Counted from the stretch's first letter, positions 1 through 5,452 are shown. The stretch: DNA of 6,144 nucleotides from Porphyromonadaceae bacterium (GCA_003517945.1 DOZP01000089.1:1-6144); one strand, 5' to 3'. Translations and numbers: made by a program. Notes: generated from the sequence alone by a model not told the origin.

Positions 1-114
1 CGGGAAGCCATACGTGTGTTAAAATCCATGCCTAATTGGAAACCCGGTATGCAGCAAGGCCGGCCGGTGCGTGTAAAATACAATGTACCAGTACGTTTTA
101 AATTGCAAAAATAA
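1..114 (+). CDS. TonB family protein, C-terminal fragment (5' end outside window)
   Basis: The reading frame is open from the first base of the window and ends at TAA 112-114, giving the last 37 residues of a protein. The fragment matches the end of a TonB C-terminal domain: an EAIRVLKSMPNWKPG helix-turn segment, then QQGRPVRVKYNVPVRF, which forms the last beta strand. It aligns without gaps to the last 37 residues of the full-length TonB protein encoded just downstream, with 23 of 37 identical by eye. The two genes are therefore tandem paralogues. In the family this periplasmic domain binds the TonB box of outer-membrane transporters and transmits energy from ExbB/ExbD. The membrane anchor and linker are outside the window, so its full length and start cannot be judged. 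Confidence 0.92.
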   Translation, partial: REAIRVLKSMPNWKPGMQQGRPVRVKYNVPVRFKLQK

Positions 115-130
115 AAAAAACGTTTTTTTT
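113..130 (+). terminator. A8-CG-T8 palindrome at the end of the first TonB gene, possible weak terminator
   Basis: Eight A, CG and eight T form a perfect 18-base palindrome that begins inside the TAA stop codon of the upstream TonB fragment. In RNA it could fold only into a weak all-A-U stem, but the run of U after it would favour release of the transcript. Its position, exactly between a stop codon and the promoter of the next gene, fits a simple terminator. It could equally be a stiff A-tract element affecting the promoter that starts 12 bases later. Confidence 0.35.
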
Positions 131-132
131 CC

Positions 133-150
133 TGCAATTCTTTTGCAATT
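133..150 (+). repeat. Direct repeat TGCAATT x2 with 11-base period over the -33 box
   Basis: TGCAATT occurs at 133-139 and again at 144-150, one helical turn apart. The second copy overlaps the TTTG -33 element of the promoter for the full-length TonB gene. Direct half-sites on the same face of the helix at a promoter can be an operator, but no regulator can be named from the sequence, and chance is possible in AT-rich DNA. Confidence 0.35.
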
Positions 151-172
151 AGAAAAATAACCTCTATTTTTG
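142..172 (+). promoter_or_regulatory. Bacteroidota-type promoter of the full-length TonB gene
   Basis: TTTG at 142-145 and TATTTTTG at 165-172 match the Bacteroides primary sigma consensus (TTTG, 19-21 bases, TAnnTTTG) exactly, with a 19-base spacer. Transcription would start around 178-182, leaving a leader of about 35 A-rich bases before ATG 214. The second TonB gene can therefore be transcribed separately from its upstream paralogue. Confidence 0.78.
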
Positions 173-213
173 CCCTGACAGAAATGAAATTTTGAACCTA
201 AAAATAGATAACT

Positions 214-909
214 ATGGAAATCAAAAAAACTCCAAGAGCCGATTTGGAAAAGGATAAATCCCTAAGTTTCCTGATGGGATTAGCAATGGCTTTAGCGATC
301 CTGTTCGTTGGATTTGAATGGGGAGAAAAAGACCTTCAGGTTGCAACCGACAGCGGGCTTACAGCTCTTATTGATGAGGAAGAGATTGAAATGACAATAC
401 AAAATGAACCTCCCCCTCCCCCTCCCCCGGAACCGGAAGTAATCAAAGAACCGGATATCCTTGAAATTGTAGAGGATGAAGAAGAAGTTGAAAGTATTCA
501 GATAGCCTCAAGTGAAGATGACGCATCACAGGCACAGGTTGAAACGTATGTTGCACCGGTTGAAGAAGAGGAAGAAGAAGTTGATGAAAACTTTATCTTT
601 GTAACGGTAGAAAAAATGCCGGAATTTCCCGGAGGTACTCTTGCACTGTTGAAATGGATATCCGACAACATTAACTACCCGCCGATAGCAGCCGAAAATG
701 GCATATCAGGACGTGTATACTGTACATTTACAGTGAATGCGGATGGTTCGGTAAGTGATGTAGAAGTTGCTCGTCCGGTTGACCCGAACTTAGACAAAGA
801 AGCACTCCGCGTATTGAAAAAATTACCTAAATTCCAACCGGGAGAACAAAGAGGTAAACCTGTTCGTGTAAAATACAGTGTACCGGTGAGATTTCAATTA
901 AAACAATAA
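214..909 (+). CDS. tonB: TonB energy transducer (full length, 231 aa)
   Basis: TonB passes energy from the inner-membrane ExbB/ExbD motor to outer-membrane TonB-dependent transporters. Residues 1-17 are a charged cytoplasmic start (MEIKKTPRADLEKDK). A single membrane anchor spans about 18-36 and is followed by FEWGEK. A run of seven prolines (66-72) and EPEV open a periplasmic linker that is strikingly acidic (about 81-126, many E/D). MPEFPGG lies at 135-141, and the TonB C-terminal domain runs from about 145 to 229, with NYPPIAAENGISGRVYCTFTV as its hallmark. At 231 residues it is close in length to E. coli TonB, but the linker is acidic rather than Glu-Pro/Lys-Pro repeats. ATG 214 is the first start after a strong promoter and gives the N-terminus typical of Bacteroidota. 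It stands as a single-gene unit between its own promoter and terminator, next to a TonB paralogue and about 2 kb upstream of exbB/exbD genes. The family call is secure. Which transporters it serves cannot be seen. Confidence 0.95.
   Translation: MEIKKTPRADLEKDKSLSFLMGLAMALAILFVGFEWGEKDLQVATDSGLTALIDEEEIEMTIQNEPPPPPPPEPEVIKEPDILEIVEDEEEVESIQIASSEDDASQAQVETYVAPVEEEEEEVDENFIFVTVEKMPEFPGGTLALLKWISDNINYPPIAAENGISGRVYCTFTVNADGSVSDVEVARPVDPNLDKEALRVLKKLPKFQPGEQRGKPVRVKYSVPVRFQLKQ
409..429 (+). repeat. CCTCCC hexanucleotide repeat encoding seven prolines
   Basis: Three copies of CCTCCC followed by CCG encode Pro66-Pro72 of TonB. This pure pyrimidine, C-rich tract stands out in an AT-rich gene. Slippage by one unit would stay in frame and change the proline rod by two residues. 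Confidence 0.7.
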
Positions 910-933
910 ATTTTCATCAGATAAAAATCATTT

Positions 934-963
934 AAAGGCTGCCAAATTTAGCAGCCTTTTTTT
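934..963 (+). terminator. Rho-independent terminator after tonB
   Basis: AAAGGCTGC (934-942) pairs perfectly with GCAGCCTTT (951-959) around an 8-base loop. The GC core of GGCTGC/GCAGCC is followed by seven T (957-963). It lies 24 bases after the TonB stop codon and 18 bases before the next ATG, so it separates tonB from the polyprenyl synthase gene. No clear Bacteroidota promoter is visible between the terminator and ATG 982, so the next unit may depend partly on read-through. Confidence 0.88.
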
Positions 964-981
964 GCTTAATACGGAAGACCC

Positions 982-1959
982 ATGTTATCATTTGAACAGA
1001 TATTAAACCATTTAGAATCGGAATTCAACAAAATATACTTTGATCAGTCTCCCCGTTGCTTATTCGAGCCGATCGAATATATATTAACCCTGGGGGGGAA
1101 AAGAATACGCCCGTGCCTGACTCTCATGGCCTGCAACATCTATAAAAATAATATAGAAGATGCGGTCAGGCCTGCCATGGGACTTGAGGTCTTCCATAAT
1201 TTCACGCTGCTGCATGACGACTTGATGGACCAGGCCGATAAAAGACGTAACAAACCCACAGTACACAAAAAATGGAATACAAATACAGCCATTTTATCCG
1301 GAGATGCCATGTTGATAGCCGCATATCAGTTGATTGGCGAAACATCCGAACCATATCTGAAAAATATATTAGATCTGTTTTCCAAAACCGCACTTGAGAT
1401 TTGTTGCGGACAGCAATATGATATGGATTTTGAGAAACGTGACGATGTATCCGAAGATGAATACATTGAAATGATACGCTTGAAAACGGCTGTACTTATC
1501 GCGTGTTGTATTAAAACCGGTGCAATTATAGGAGGGGCTTCTGAAAAAGATGCGGAACATTTATACAACTTCGGCATCTACACCGGTCTGGCTTTTCAAT
1601 TGCAGGATGACCTGCTGGATGTTTACGGCGACTCTCAAACCTTTGGAAAAAATATAGGCGGGGACATCCTTTGCGACAAAAAAACATTTTTATTAATTAA
1701 TGCGATGATGCTGGCGGACGACACACAAAAGATGCAGATGGATTATTTCAAAAATCCGGCAAACCGATTTGCTCCCGAAGAAAAAATAAACACTTATACA
1801 TCTATATATAACCAACTTCACATAAAGGATATCACACAGCAAAAAATGAATAGTTTATATAAACTTGCTATCAACGAGCTCACATACCTTACCGTAGCGC
1901 CCGAATCGTTAACGGAACTCAAAAAGATGAGTAACCTGTTGATGCTTCGAGAATCATAA
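982..1959 (+). CDS. Polyprenyl diphosphate synthase (trans-isoprenyl, GGPP/FPP-type family)
   Basis: This cytoplasmic enzyme joins isopentenyl diphosphate units to an allylic diphosphate to make the chains used for menaquinone, carotenoid or carrier lipids. All family landmarks are present in 325 residues: LGGKRIRP at 37-44 (isopentenyl diphosphate binding), the first Asp-rich motif DDLMD at 79-83 within LLHDDLMDQADKRR, KPTVH at 91-95, GQQYDMDFE at 143-151, the second Asp-rich motif DDLLD at 209-213 after FQLQ, and CDKKTFLL at 231-238. The length fits the family, and ATG 982 leaves a normal N-terminal helix before GGKR. The residue five places before the first motif is Phe74. A bulky residue there usually limits the chain to about C15-C20, as opposed to Ala in E. 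coli octaprenyl synthase. Product length remains an inference. The TatD-family gene starts 10 bases after the stop, so the two are probably co-transcribed. A run of seven G (1092-1098) falls in the GGKR codons. Confidence 0.93.
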   Translation: MLSFEQILNHLESEFNKIYFDQSPRCLFEPIEYILTLGGKRIRPCLTLMACNIYKNNIEDAVRPAMGLEVFHNFTLLHDDLMDQADKRRNKPTVHKKWNTNTAILSGDAMLIAAYQLIGETSEPYLKNILDLFSKTALEICCGQQYDMDFEKRDDVSEDEYIEMIRLKTAVLIACCIKTGAIIGGASEKDAEHLYNFGIYTGLAFQLQDDLLDVYGDSQTFGKNIGGDILCDKKTFLLINAMMLADDTQKMQMDYFKNPANRFAPEEKINTYTSIYNQLHIKDITQQKMNSLYKLAINELTYLTVAPESLTELKKMSNLLMLRES

Positions 1960-1969
1960 ATCCTGATAT

Positions 1970-2770
1970 ATGAAAATTATTGATACACATTCACATATCT
2001 ATTCTAAAGAATTCGACAACGATCGTTCGGAAATCATAAACACAGCAAAAAAAGCCGGAGTCTGTGCCGTTCTCTTACCCAATGAAAATGCCGAAAGTAT
2101 CAAAGCAATCAATGAATTATCCGACAAAGAACCGGATTTTGCATTTCCGATGATGGGACTACATCCTACAAGCGTTAATGCCGGTTACATCAAAGAACTG
2201 AAAACTATCGAATCCGCTTTGACAAAACGGACATATTTTGCCATAGGGGAAATCGGAATAGACCTGTATTGGAGTAAAAACTATCTGAAAGAACAGAAAC
2301 TTGTTTTCGAAGAACAATTACGCTGGAGTATTGATATGCGATTACCTGTAGCAATCCACATCCGGGAGTCACTGGACGAAGCGCTTGACAGTATGTATAA
2401 AGTCGGATCCGACCGCCTCAGGGGCGTCTTTCATTGTTTCGGAGGAACCCTCCGTGAATGGAACAAAATTGTTGACTTGCCTTCTTTTTATATAGGTATA
2501 GGAGGCATTGTCACTTTCAAAAAAAATGAGCTGAAAGAAACACTTGGACATATACCTATTGAAAGAGTCCTGTTGGAAACAGATGCACCCTATTTGGCGC
2601 CTGTTCCCCACAGGGGTAAACGGAATGAACCGTCCTACATCATAGAAATCGCAAAAAAAGTTGCCGAATGTTATAAAACAACAATTGAATCCGTCAAAAA
2701 ACACACGTTTCAAAATTCGCTGAATTTATTTAATATTCCGATAAACAATATTGATACAGAGGCATTTTAA
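1970..2770 (+). CDS. TatD family metal-dependent hydrolase (putative DNase)
   Basis: TatD-family proteins are TIM-barrel phosphoesterases of the amidohydrolase superfamily. Several have magnesium-dependent DNase or 3'-5' exonuclease activity. The metal ligands are all visible: H7 and H9 in DTHSH (5-9), E94 in AIGEIGIDLYW (91-101), H130 in VAIHIRE, H155 in VFHCFGG, and D205 in LLETDAPYLAP. GLHP (63-66) and PVPHRGKRNEP (211-221) are further family motifs. At 266 residues it matches the usual length of about 255-265. The E. coli members TatD, YcfH and YjjV cannot be told apart by eye here, so no symbol is given. It follows the polyprenyl synthase stop by 10 bases, which indicates an operon. No terminator is apparent after it before the tRNA promoter. 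The natural substrate is uncertain even for well-studied members. Confidence 0.95.
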   Translation: MKIIDTHSHIYSKEFDNDRSEIINTAKKAGVCAVLLPNENAESIKAINELSDKEPDFAFPMMGLHPTSVNAGYIKELKTIESALTKRTYFAIGEIGIDLYWSKNYLKEQKLVFEEQLRWSIDMRLPVAIHIRESLDEALDSMYKVGSDRLRGVFHCFGGTLREWNKIVDLPSFYIGIGGIVTFKKNELKETLGHIPIERVLLETDAPYLAPVPHRGKRNEPSYIIEIAKKVAECYKTTIESVKKHTFQNSLNLFNIPINNIDTEAF

Positions 2771-2835
2771 TATTATACAAGAAAGAAAACGGGATGAAAA
2801 AATCACTTTTAAAAGAAAAATTATCACTGAAATTA

Positions 2836-2864
2836 TTTGTATGTTATAAATTTTTCGTACTTTG
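2836..2864 (+). promoter_or_regulatory. Probable promoter of tRNA-Ser
   Basis: TTTG at 2836-2839 and GTACTTTG at 2857-2864 resemble the Bacteroidota -33 and -7 boxes, ending 37 bases before the tRNA. The -7 box is imperfect, because TA stands one base rather than two before TTTG, and the spacer is 17-18 bases. The position is right for a short tRNA leader containing the G-rich patch at 2878-2883. Confidence 0.5.
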
Positions 2865-2901
2865 CACTCGTTTTTAGAGGGGGTAACCTTTCATGAACAA
2901 A

Positions 2902-2989
2902 GGAGAGATGCTCGAGTGGTTGAAGAGGCACGCCTGGAAAGCGTGTATACGCCAAAAGCGTATCGCGGGTTCGAATCCCGCTTTCTCCG
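2902..2989 (+). tRNA. tRNA-Ser (anticodon GGA, reads UCC/UCU)
   Basis: A complete class II cloverleaf is visible. The acceptor GGAGAGA (2902-2908) pairs with TTTCTCC (2982-2988), with one G-U pair. The D stem is CTC/GAG (2911-2913, 2925-2927). The anticodon stem is CACGC/GCGTG (2929-2933, 2941-2945) with loop CTGGAAA and anticodon GGA at 2936-2938. The long variable arm typical of tRNA-Ser is ATACGC/GCGTAT (2947-2952, 2958-2963), and the T arm is GCGGG-TTCGAAT-CCCGC (2965-2981). The discriminator is G2989, as expected for serine. The following bases are CA, so the 3' CCA is not encoded and must be added afterwards. Confidence 0.97.
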
Positions 2990-3070
2990 CATAGATTATC
3001 CGGCGTGATAACTAAATAGTTTATAATTTAACAATAATACATGAGAATTACTAATTTAAATTAACACACA
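2990..3070 (+). other. Spacer between tRNA-Ser and exbB, no clear terminator or promoter
   Basis: These 81 bases are very AT-rich after position 3006. They hold a small hairpin (TTATC 2996-3000 with GATAA 3007-3011) lacking a T-run, and a 12-base palindrome TAATTTAAATTA at 3052-3063 just before the exbB start. No TAnnTTTG box is seen. The operon may use a weak promoter or read-through from the tRNA promoter. Confidence 0.5.
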
Positions 3071-3805
3071 ATGAAAAAAGTTTTTACAAAAGCATTCTTG
3101 GGATTATGTGCCCTTGGAACTTCAGTAGTAGCATTTGCGCAAGACACAGCACCGGTAGTAGAGCAGAGTTTTCATCAGGCTCTCAAAATTAAATTTATCG
3201 AAGGTAGTGCGGATTTCATGAGTACAGTTGCTATTGCATTGATTCTCGGTTTGGCGTTTGTTTTGGAACGAATCATTTATCTGAACCTGGCCGACACAAA
3301 TTCCGAAAAATTACTGAAAGGTATAGAAGCAGCCTTGGATAAAGGAGATGTGGAAGCTGCCAAAGCAATTGCCCGTGACACCAGAGGTCCGATTGCATCT
3401 ATCGCTTATCAGGGATTGATGAGAATTGACCAAGGTATTGATGTGGTTGAAAAATCAATCGTATCGTATGGTGGCGTACAAGGAGGTCTTTTAGAAAAAA
3501 ATCTGTCTTGGATCACATTATTTATAGCCATGGCGCCGTCTTTGGGATTCTTGGGAACAGTTGTGGGTATGATCATGGCGTTCGATAAAATCGAACAGGT
3601 TGGTGATATCAGCCCTACCGTAGTTGCGGGTGGTATGAAAGTAGCCTTGATCACTACCGTAGGAGGTTTGGTGGTTGCACTTATCCTTCAGGTATTTTAT
3701 AACTACTTGTTAAGTAAATTGGAATCTATCCTGAACAAAATGGAAGACGCTTCCATTACTTTACTTGACCTGGTTATAAAATATGATGTAAAATATAAAA
3801 AATAA
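3071..3805 (+). CDS. exbB: ExbB/TolQ/MotA-family proton channel subunit
   Basis: ExbB forms the inner-membrane pentameric channel that, with ExbD, turns the proton gradient into work on TonB. This 244-residue protein starts with a signal peptide (MKKVFTKAFLGL...VVAFAQ, likely cut after A23), as is common for Bacteroidota ExbB. Membrane helices follow at about 50-70, 146-170 and 186-210, with a cytoplasmic region between the first two. The motif APSLGFLGTVVGMIMAF (155-171) matches E. coli ExbB around T148, here T163. The third helix, GGMKVALITTVGGLVVAL, keeps the threonine equivalent to T181 (T196). By ungapped alignment it has V191, preceded by K190, where E. coli has the conserved E176. The family call is firm, but the missing glutamate suggests a divergent mechanism or subfamily. 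ATG 3071 has an A-rich leader. The next gene begins 6 bases after the stop. Confidence 0.93.
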   Translation: MKKVFTKAFLGLCALGTSVVAFAQDTAPVVEQSFHQALKIKFIEGSADFMSTVAIALILGLAFVLERIIYLNLADTNSEKLLKGIEAALDKGDVEAAKAIARDTRGPIASIAYQGLMRIDQGIDVVEKSIVSYGGVQGGLLEKNLSWITLFIAMAPSLGFLGTVVGMIMAFDKIEQVGDISPTVVAGGMKVALITTVGGLVVALILQVFYNYLLSKLESILNKMEDASITLLDLVIKYDVKYKK

Positions 3806-3811
3806 TTGGCT

Positions 3812-4291
3812 ATGGCTGTAACTAAAATCAGAAAAATATCAAGTTGGACATTCCTTATTGTGACGATTGTCAGTCTCGCGATATTCGGATTGTTTTTCTT
3901 TGGAGGGGTTGATGACCCGTATGGTGCGGATCAATTCAAAAACCCGACTTTTACAGGAGAGATGCTTATTTGGGCATATATTCTTTTAGCAATATGTGCT
4001 GTAAGCATGATTCTATTCGGCATAACACAATTTTCCAATAAGTTTAAGACAAATCCCAAAGGAGCATTAGCTTCATTAGCAGTACTTATAGTCTTTGCAA
4101 TCCTGCTGGTTGTTGCCTATACTATAGGAGATGTAACGCCGCTGCTTGGCATAAATGCGGATTCTCAAAAATTTAATGTGGAAAGCTGGCTGAAAATTAC
4201 GGATATGTGGTTGTATACCATGTATATATTTTTAGTATTATGCATACTTGCCATAATATGGGGATCTGTTAAGACAATATTGAAAAAATAA
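3812..4291 (+). CDS. Unrecognised four-helix membrane protein in the exbB-exbD operon
   Basis: I do not recognise a named family. From ATG 3812 the protein has 159 residues and four predicted membrane helices at about 12-30, 50-71, 85-104 and 131-150. The loops are short: GGVDDPYGADQFKNPTFTGE (31-50) and a polar loop at about 106-130 ending in KITDMW. The C-terminus is basic (KTILKK). The only acidic residues next to helices are E50 and D131, at the edges. The helix count puts both ends on the same side, probably the cytoplasm. It sits 6 bases after exbB and 19 bases before the first exbD, so it is almost certainly translated with the motor and could be an accessory or assembly subunit. That role is inferred from position only. 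A TTG codon at 3806, directly after the exbB stop, would add two residues but is a less likely start than ATG 3812. Confidence 0.85.
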   Translation: MAVTKIRKISSWTFLIVTIVSLAIFGLFFFGGVDDPYGADQFKNPTFTGEMLIWAYILLAICAVSMILFGITQFSNKFKTNPKGALASLAVLIVFAILLVVAYTIGDVTPLLGINADSQKFNVESWLKITDMWLYTMYIFLVLCILAIIWGSVKTILKK

Positions 4292-4310
4292 CTATTAAAA
4301 CAAGAAAAAA

Positions 4311-4907
4311 ATGAGTGGAAAAAAGAGAAAAGTTCCAGGAATCAACGGTTCTTCTTCTGCTGATATTGCCTTCATGTTACTCTTGTTTTTCCTTTTGACG
4401 ACATCAATGGATACAGACCAGGGACTTCCCCGCCGTCTGCCTCGTCCGCCTGAAAACAAAGACCAGATGGAAGAAGAAAAAATCAACAAAAGGAATACAC
4501 TGTTGGTAATGGTTAGTTCGGATAACCGTATTATGTGCGCGGGAGAAGAAGTGTCATTGGCACAGTTGAGAGAGAAAACAATGGAATTTGTAGAAAATCC
4601 GAATAACGCTGAGAATTTACCGGAAAAAGAATTAGTGGATCTTCCGATTTTCGGACCGCAGATGATCACAAGTAATCATATCATCTCCCTGCAATGTGAC
4701 CGGGGTACAAAATATCAAACATACATTGATGTACAAAACGAATTGGCCGCAGCCTACAATGATCTTCGTGATGTTATATCTAAGAAACAGTTTGGAAAAC
4801 CTTTCAGGGCATTGGAGGATGAAGAGCAACGAGAAGCGGTAATGAAGTACTATCCCCAGAAAATTTCCGAGGCGGAACCGAAAAAATATGGAGACTCTAA
4901 AAAATAG
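4311..4907 (+). CDS. exbD: ExbD/TolR-family biopolymer transport protein, long form
   Basis: ExbD sits inside the ExbB pentamer and carries the membrane aspartate that is protonated during energy transduction. Residues 1-15 are a basic cytoplasmic tail (MSGKKRKVPG). The single helix follows as SADIAFMLLLFFLLTTSMDT (16-35), with D18 equivalent to E. coli D25. A proline- and arginine-rich stretch (GLPRRLPRPPE, 38-48) leads into the periplasmic domain. At 198 residues it is much longer than E. coli ExbD (141). A segment at about 95-123 looks like an insertion in the folded domain, and a charged tail after about 165 extends past the usual end. VQNELAAAYNDLRDVI (141-156) corresponds to the last helix of the domain. 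It is followed 8 bases later by a second, distinct exbD, so the motor may contain both. Confidence 0.92.
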   Translation: MSGKKRKVPGINGSSSADIAFMLLLFFLLTTSMDTDQGLPRRLPRPPENKDQMEEEKINKRNTLLVMVSSDNRIMCAGEEVSLAQLREKTMEFVENPNNAENLPEKELVDLPIFGPQMITSNHIISLQCDRGTKYQTYIDVQNELAAAYNDLRDVISKKQFGKPFRALEDEEQREAVMKYYPQKISEAEPKKYGDSKK

Positions 4908-4915
4908 TAAATAGT

Positions 4916-5383
4916 ATGGGAAAGTTCAGTAAAGCGGGCGGACGTGAAATGCCCGAATTAAATACGTCATCATTACCTGACTTGGTTTTTGCTATTTTAT
5001 TCTTCTTCATGATGGTTACCAGCATGCGTGAGGTAACACTGAAAGTACAGTTTCGTTCCCCTCAGGCGACAGAGCTCCAGAAACTGGAGAAAAAATCGTT
5101 GGTTACATTCATTTATGTCGGAAAACCATCTCCTGAGTTGGTTGCTAAAATGGGAAATGAGACCCGTATTCAGTTAAACGATCAGATTGCTGAAATATCT
5201 GAAGTAGGAGCATATATCGGTCAGGAAAAAGCAAGTATGAAAGAAGAGGACCAACCTTTTATGACAACGTCCATAAAAGGTGACTACGAAACCAGTATGG
5301 GTGTCATTACAGACCTAAAGCAGGCTCTTCGTGAAGCATTTGCATTGAAAATCAGTTATTCTGCCAGACCAAAAGCTAAATAA
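4916..5383 (+). CDS. exbD: ExbD/TolR-family biopolymer transport protein, short form
   Basis: This is a second ExbD paralogue, 155 residues, nearer the usual family size. The cytoplasmic tail contains MPELNTSSLPD, and the membrane helix runs through LVFAILFFFMMVTSM (23-37). D22 is the conserved aspartate equivalent to E. coli ExbD D25. The periplasmic domain starts near 38. Strands are suggested by SLVTFIYVG (61-69) and RIQLNDQIAEI (84-94), and the closing segment YETSMGVITDLKQALREAFALKISYSA (124-150) is characteristic of the family. Compared with the first ExbD it lacks the long insertion and tail. It is the last gene of the operon: the stop is followed by a hairpin at 5426-5452. Having two ExbD types with one ExbB is common in Bacteroidota. 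Whether they form mixed motors or act on different TonB proteins is not visible in the sequence. Confidence 0.92.
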   Translation: MGKFSKAGGREMPELNTSSLPDLVFAILFFFMMVTSMREVTLKVQFRSPQATELQKLEKKSLVTFIYVGKPSPELVAKMGNETRIQLNDQIAEISEVGAYIGQEKASMKEEDQPFMTTSIKGDYETSMGVITDLKQALREAFALKISYSARPKAK

Positions 5384-5425
5384 AGACAGAATAATTGGTT
5401 GACTATATAAAAAAGAGGGTTTTTC

Positions 5426-5452
5426 AACAAAAAGAGAAACTCTCTTTTTGTT
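5426..5452 (+). terminator. 12-bp perfect hairpin ending the exbB-exbD operon
   Basis: AACAAAAAGAGA (5426-5437) is perfectly complementary to TCTCTTTTTGTT (5441-5452) around a 3-base AAC loop. The U-rich part is inside the 3' arm and only a few T follow, so it is not a textbook terminator. Its place 42 bases after the last operon stop and just before a new promoter supports a transcription boundary. It may act on both strands. Confidence 0.65.

Noticed and set aside
2369..2713. 114-residue open frame on the - strand
   Set aside because: It lies wholly within the TatD-family gene, which has all metal ligands in the + frame. The Phe/Cys-rich composition looks like an antisense shadow.
2794..2877. 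27-codon open frame starting MKKSLLKEK before tRNA-Ser
   Set aside because: It overlaps the probable tRNA promoter, is simple AT-rich sequence translated mainly into Lys, Leu and Phe, and has no family signal.
2902..2989. tRNA-Ser as an integration (att) site for a mobile element
   Set aside because: No integrase, repeated tRNA 3' end or compositional break is visible on either side, and the neighbours are housekeeping genes.
3022..3027. TATAAT resembling an E. coli -10 box upstream of exbB
   Set aside because: The Bacteroidota primary sigma factor uses TAnnTTTG at -7, and no -33 TTTG is placed suitably. AT-rich DNA yields this hexamer by chance.
3806..3811. TTG start giving two extra residues to the four-helix protein
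   Set aside because: TTG directly abuts the exbB stop codon, while ATG 3812 is two codons later. ATG is the stronger start, so it was used.
4295..4669. 124-residue open frame on the - strand
   Set aside because: It is antisense to the clear exbD gene and has no recognisable domain or promoter. Its length follows from the codon pattern of the real gene.
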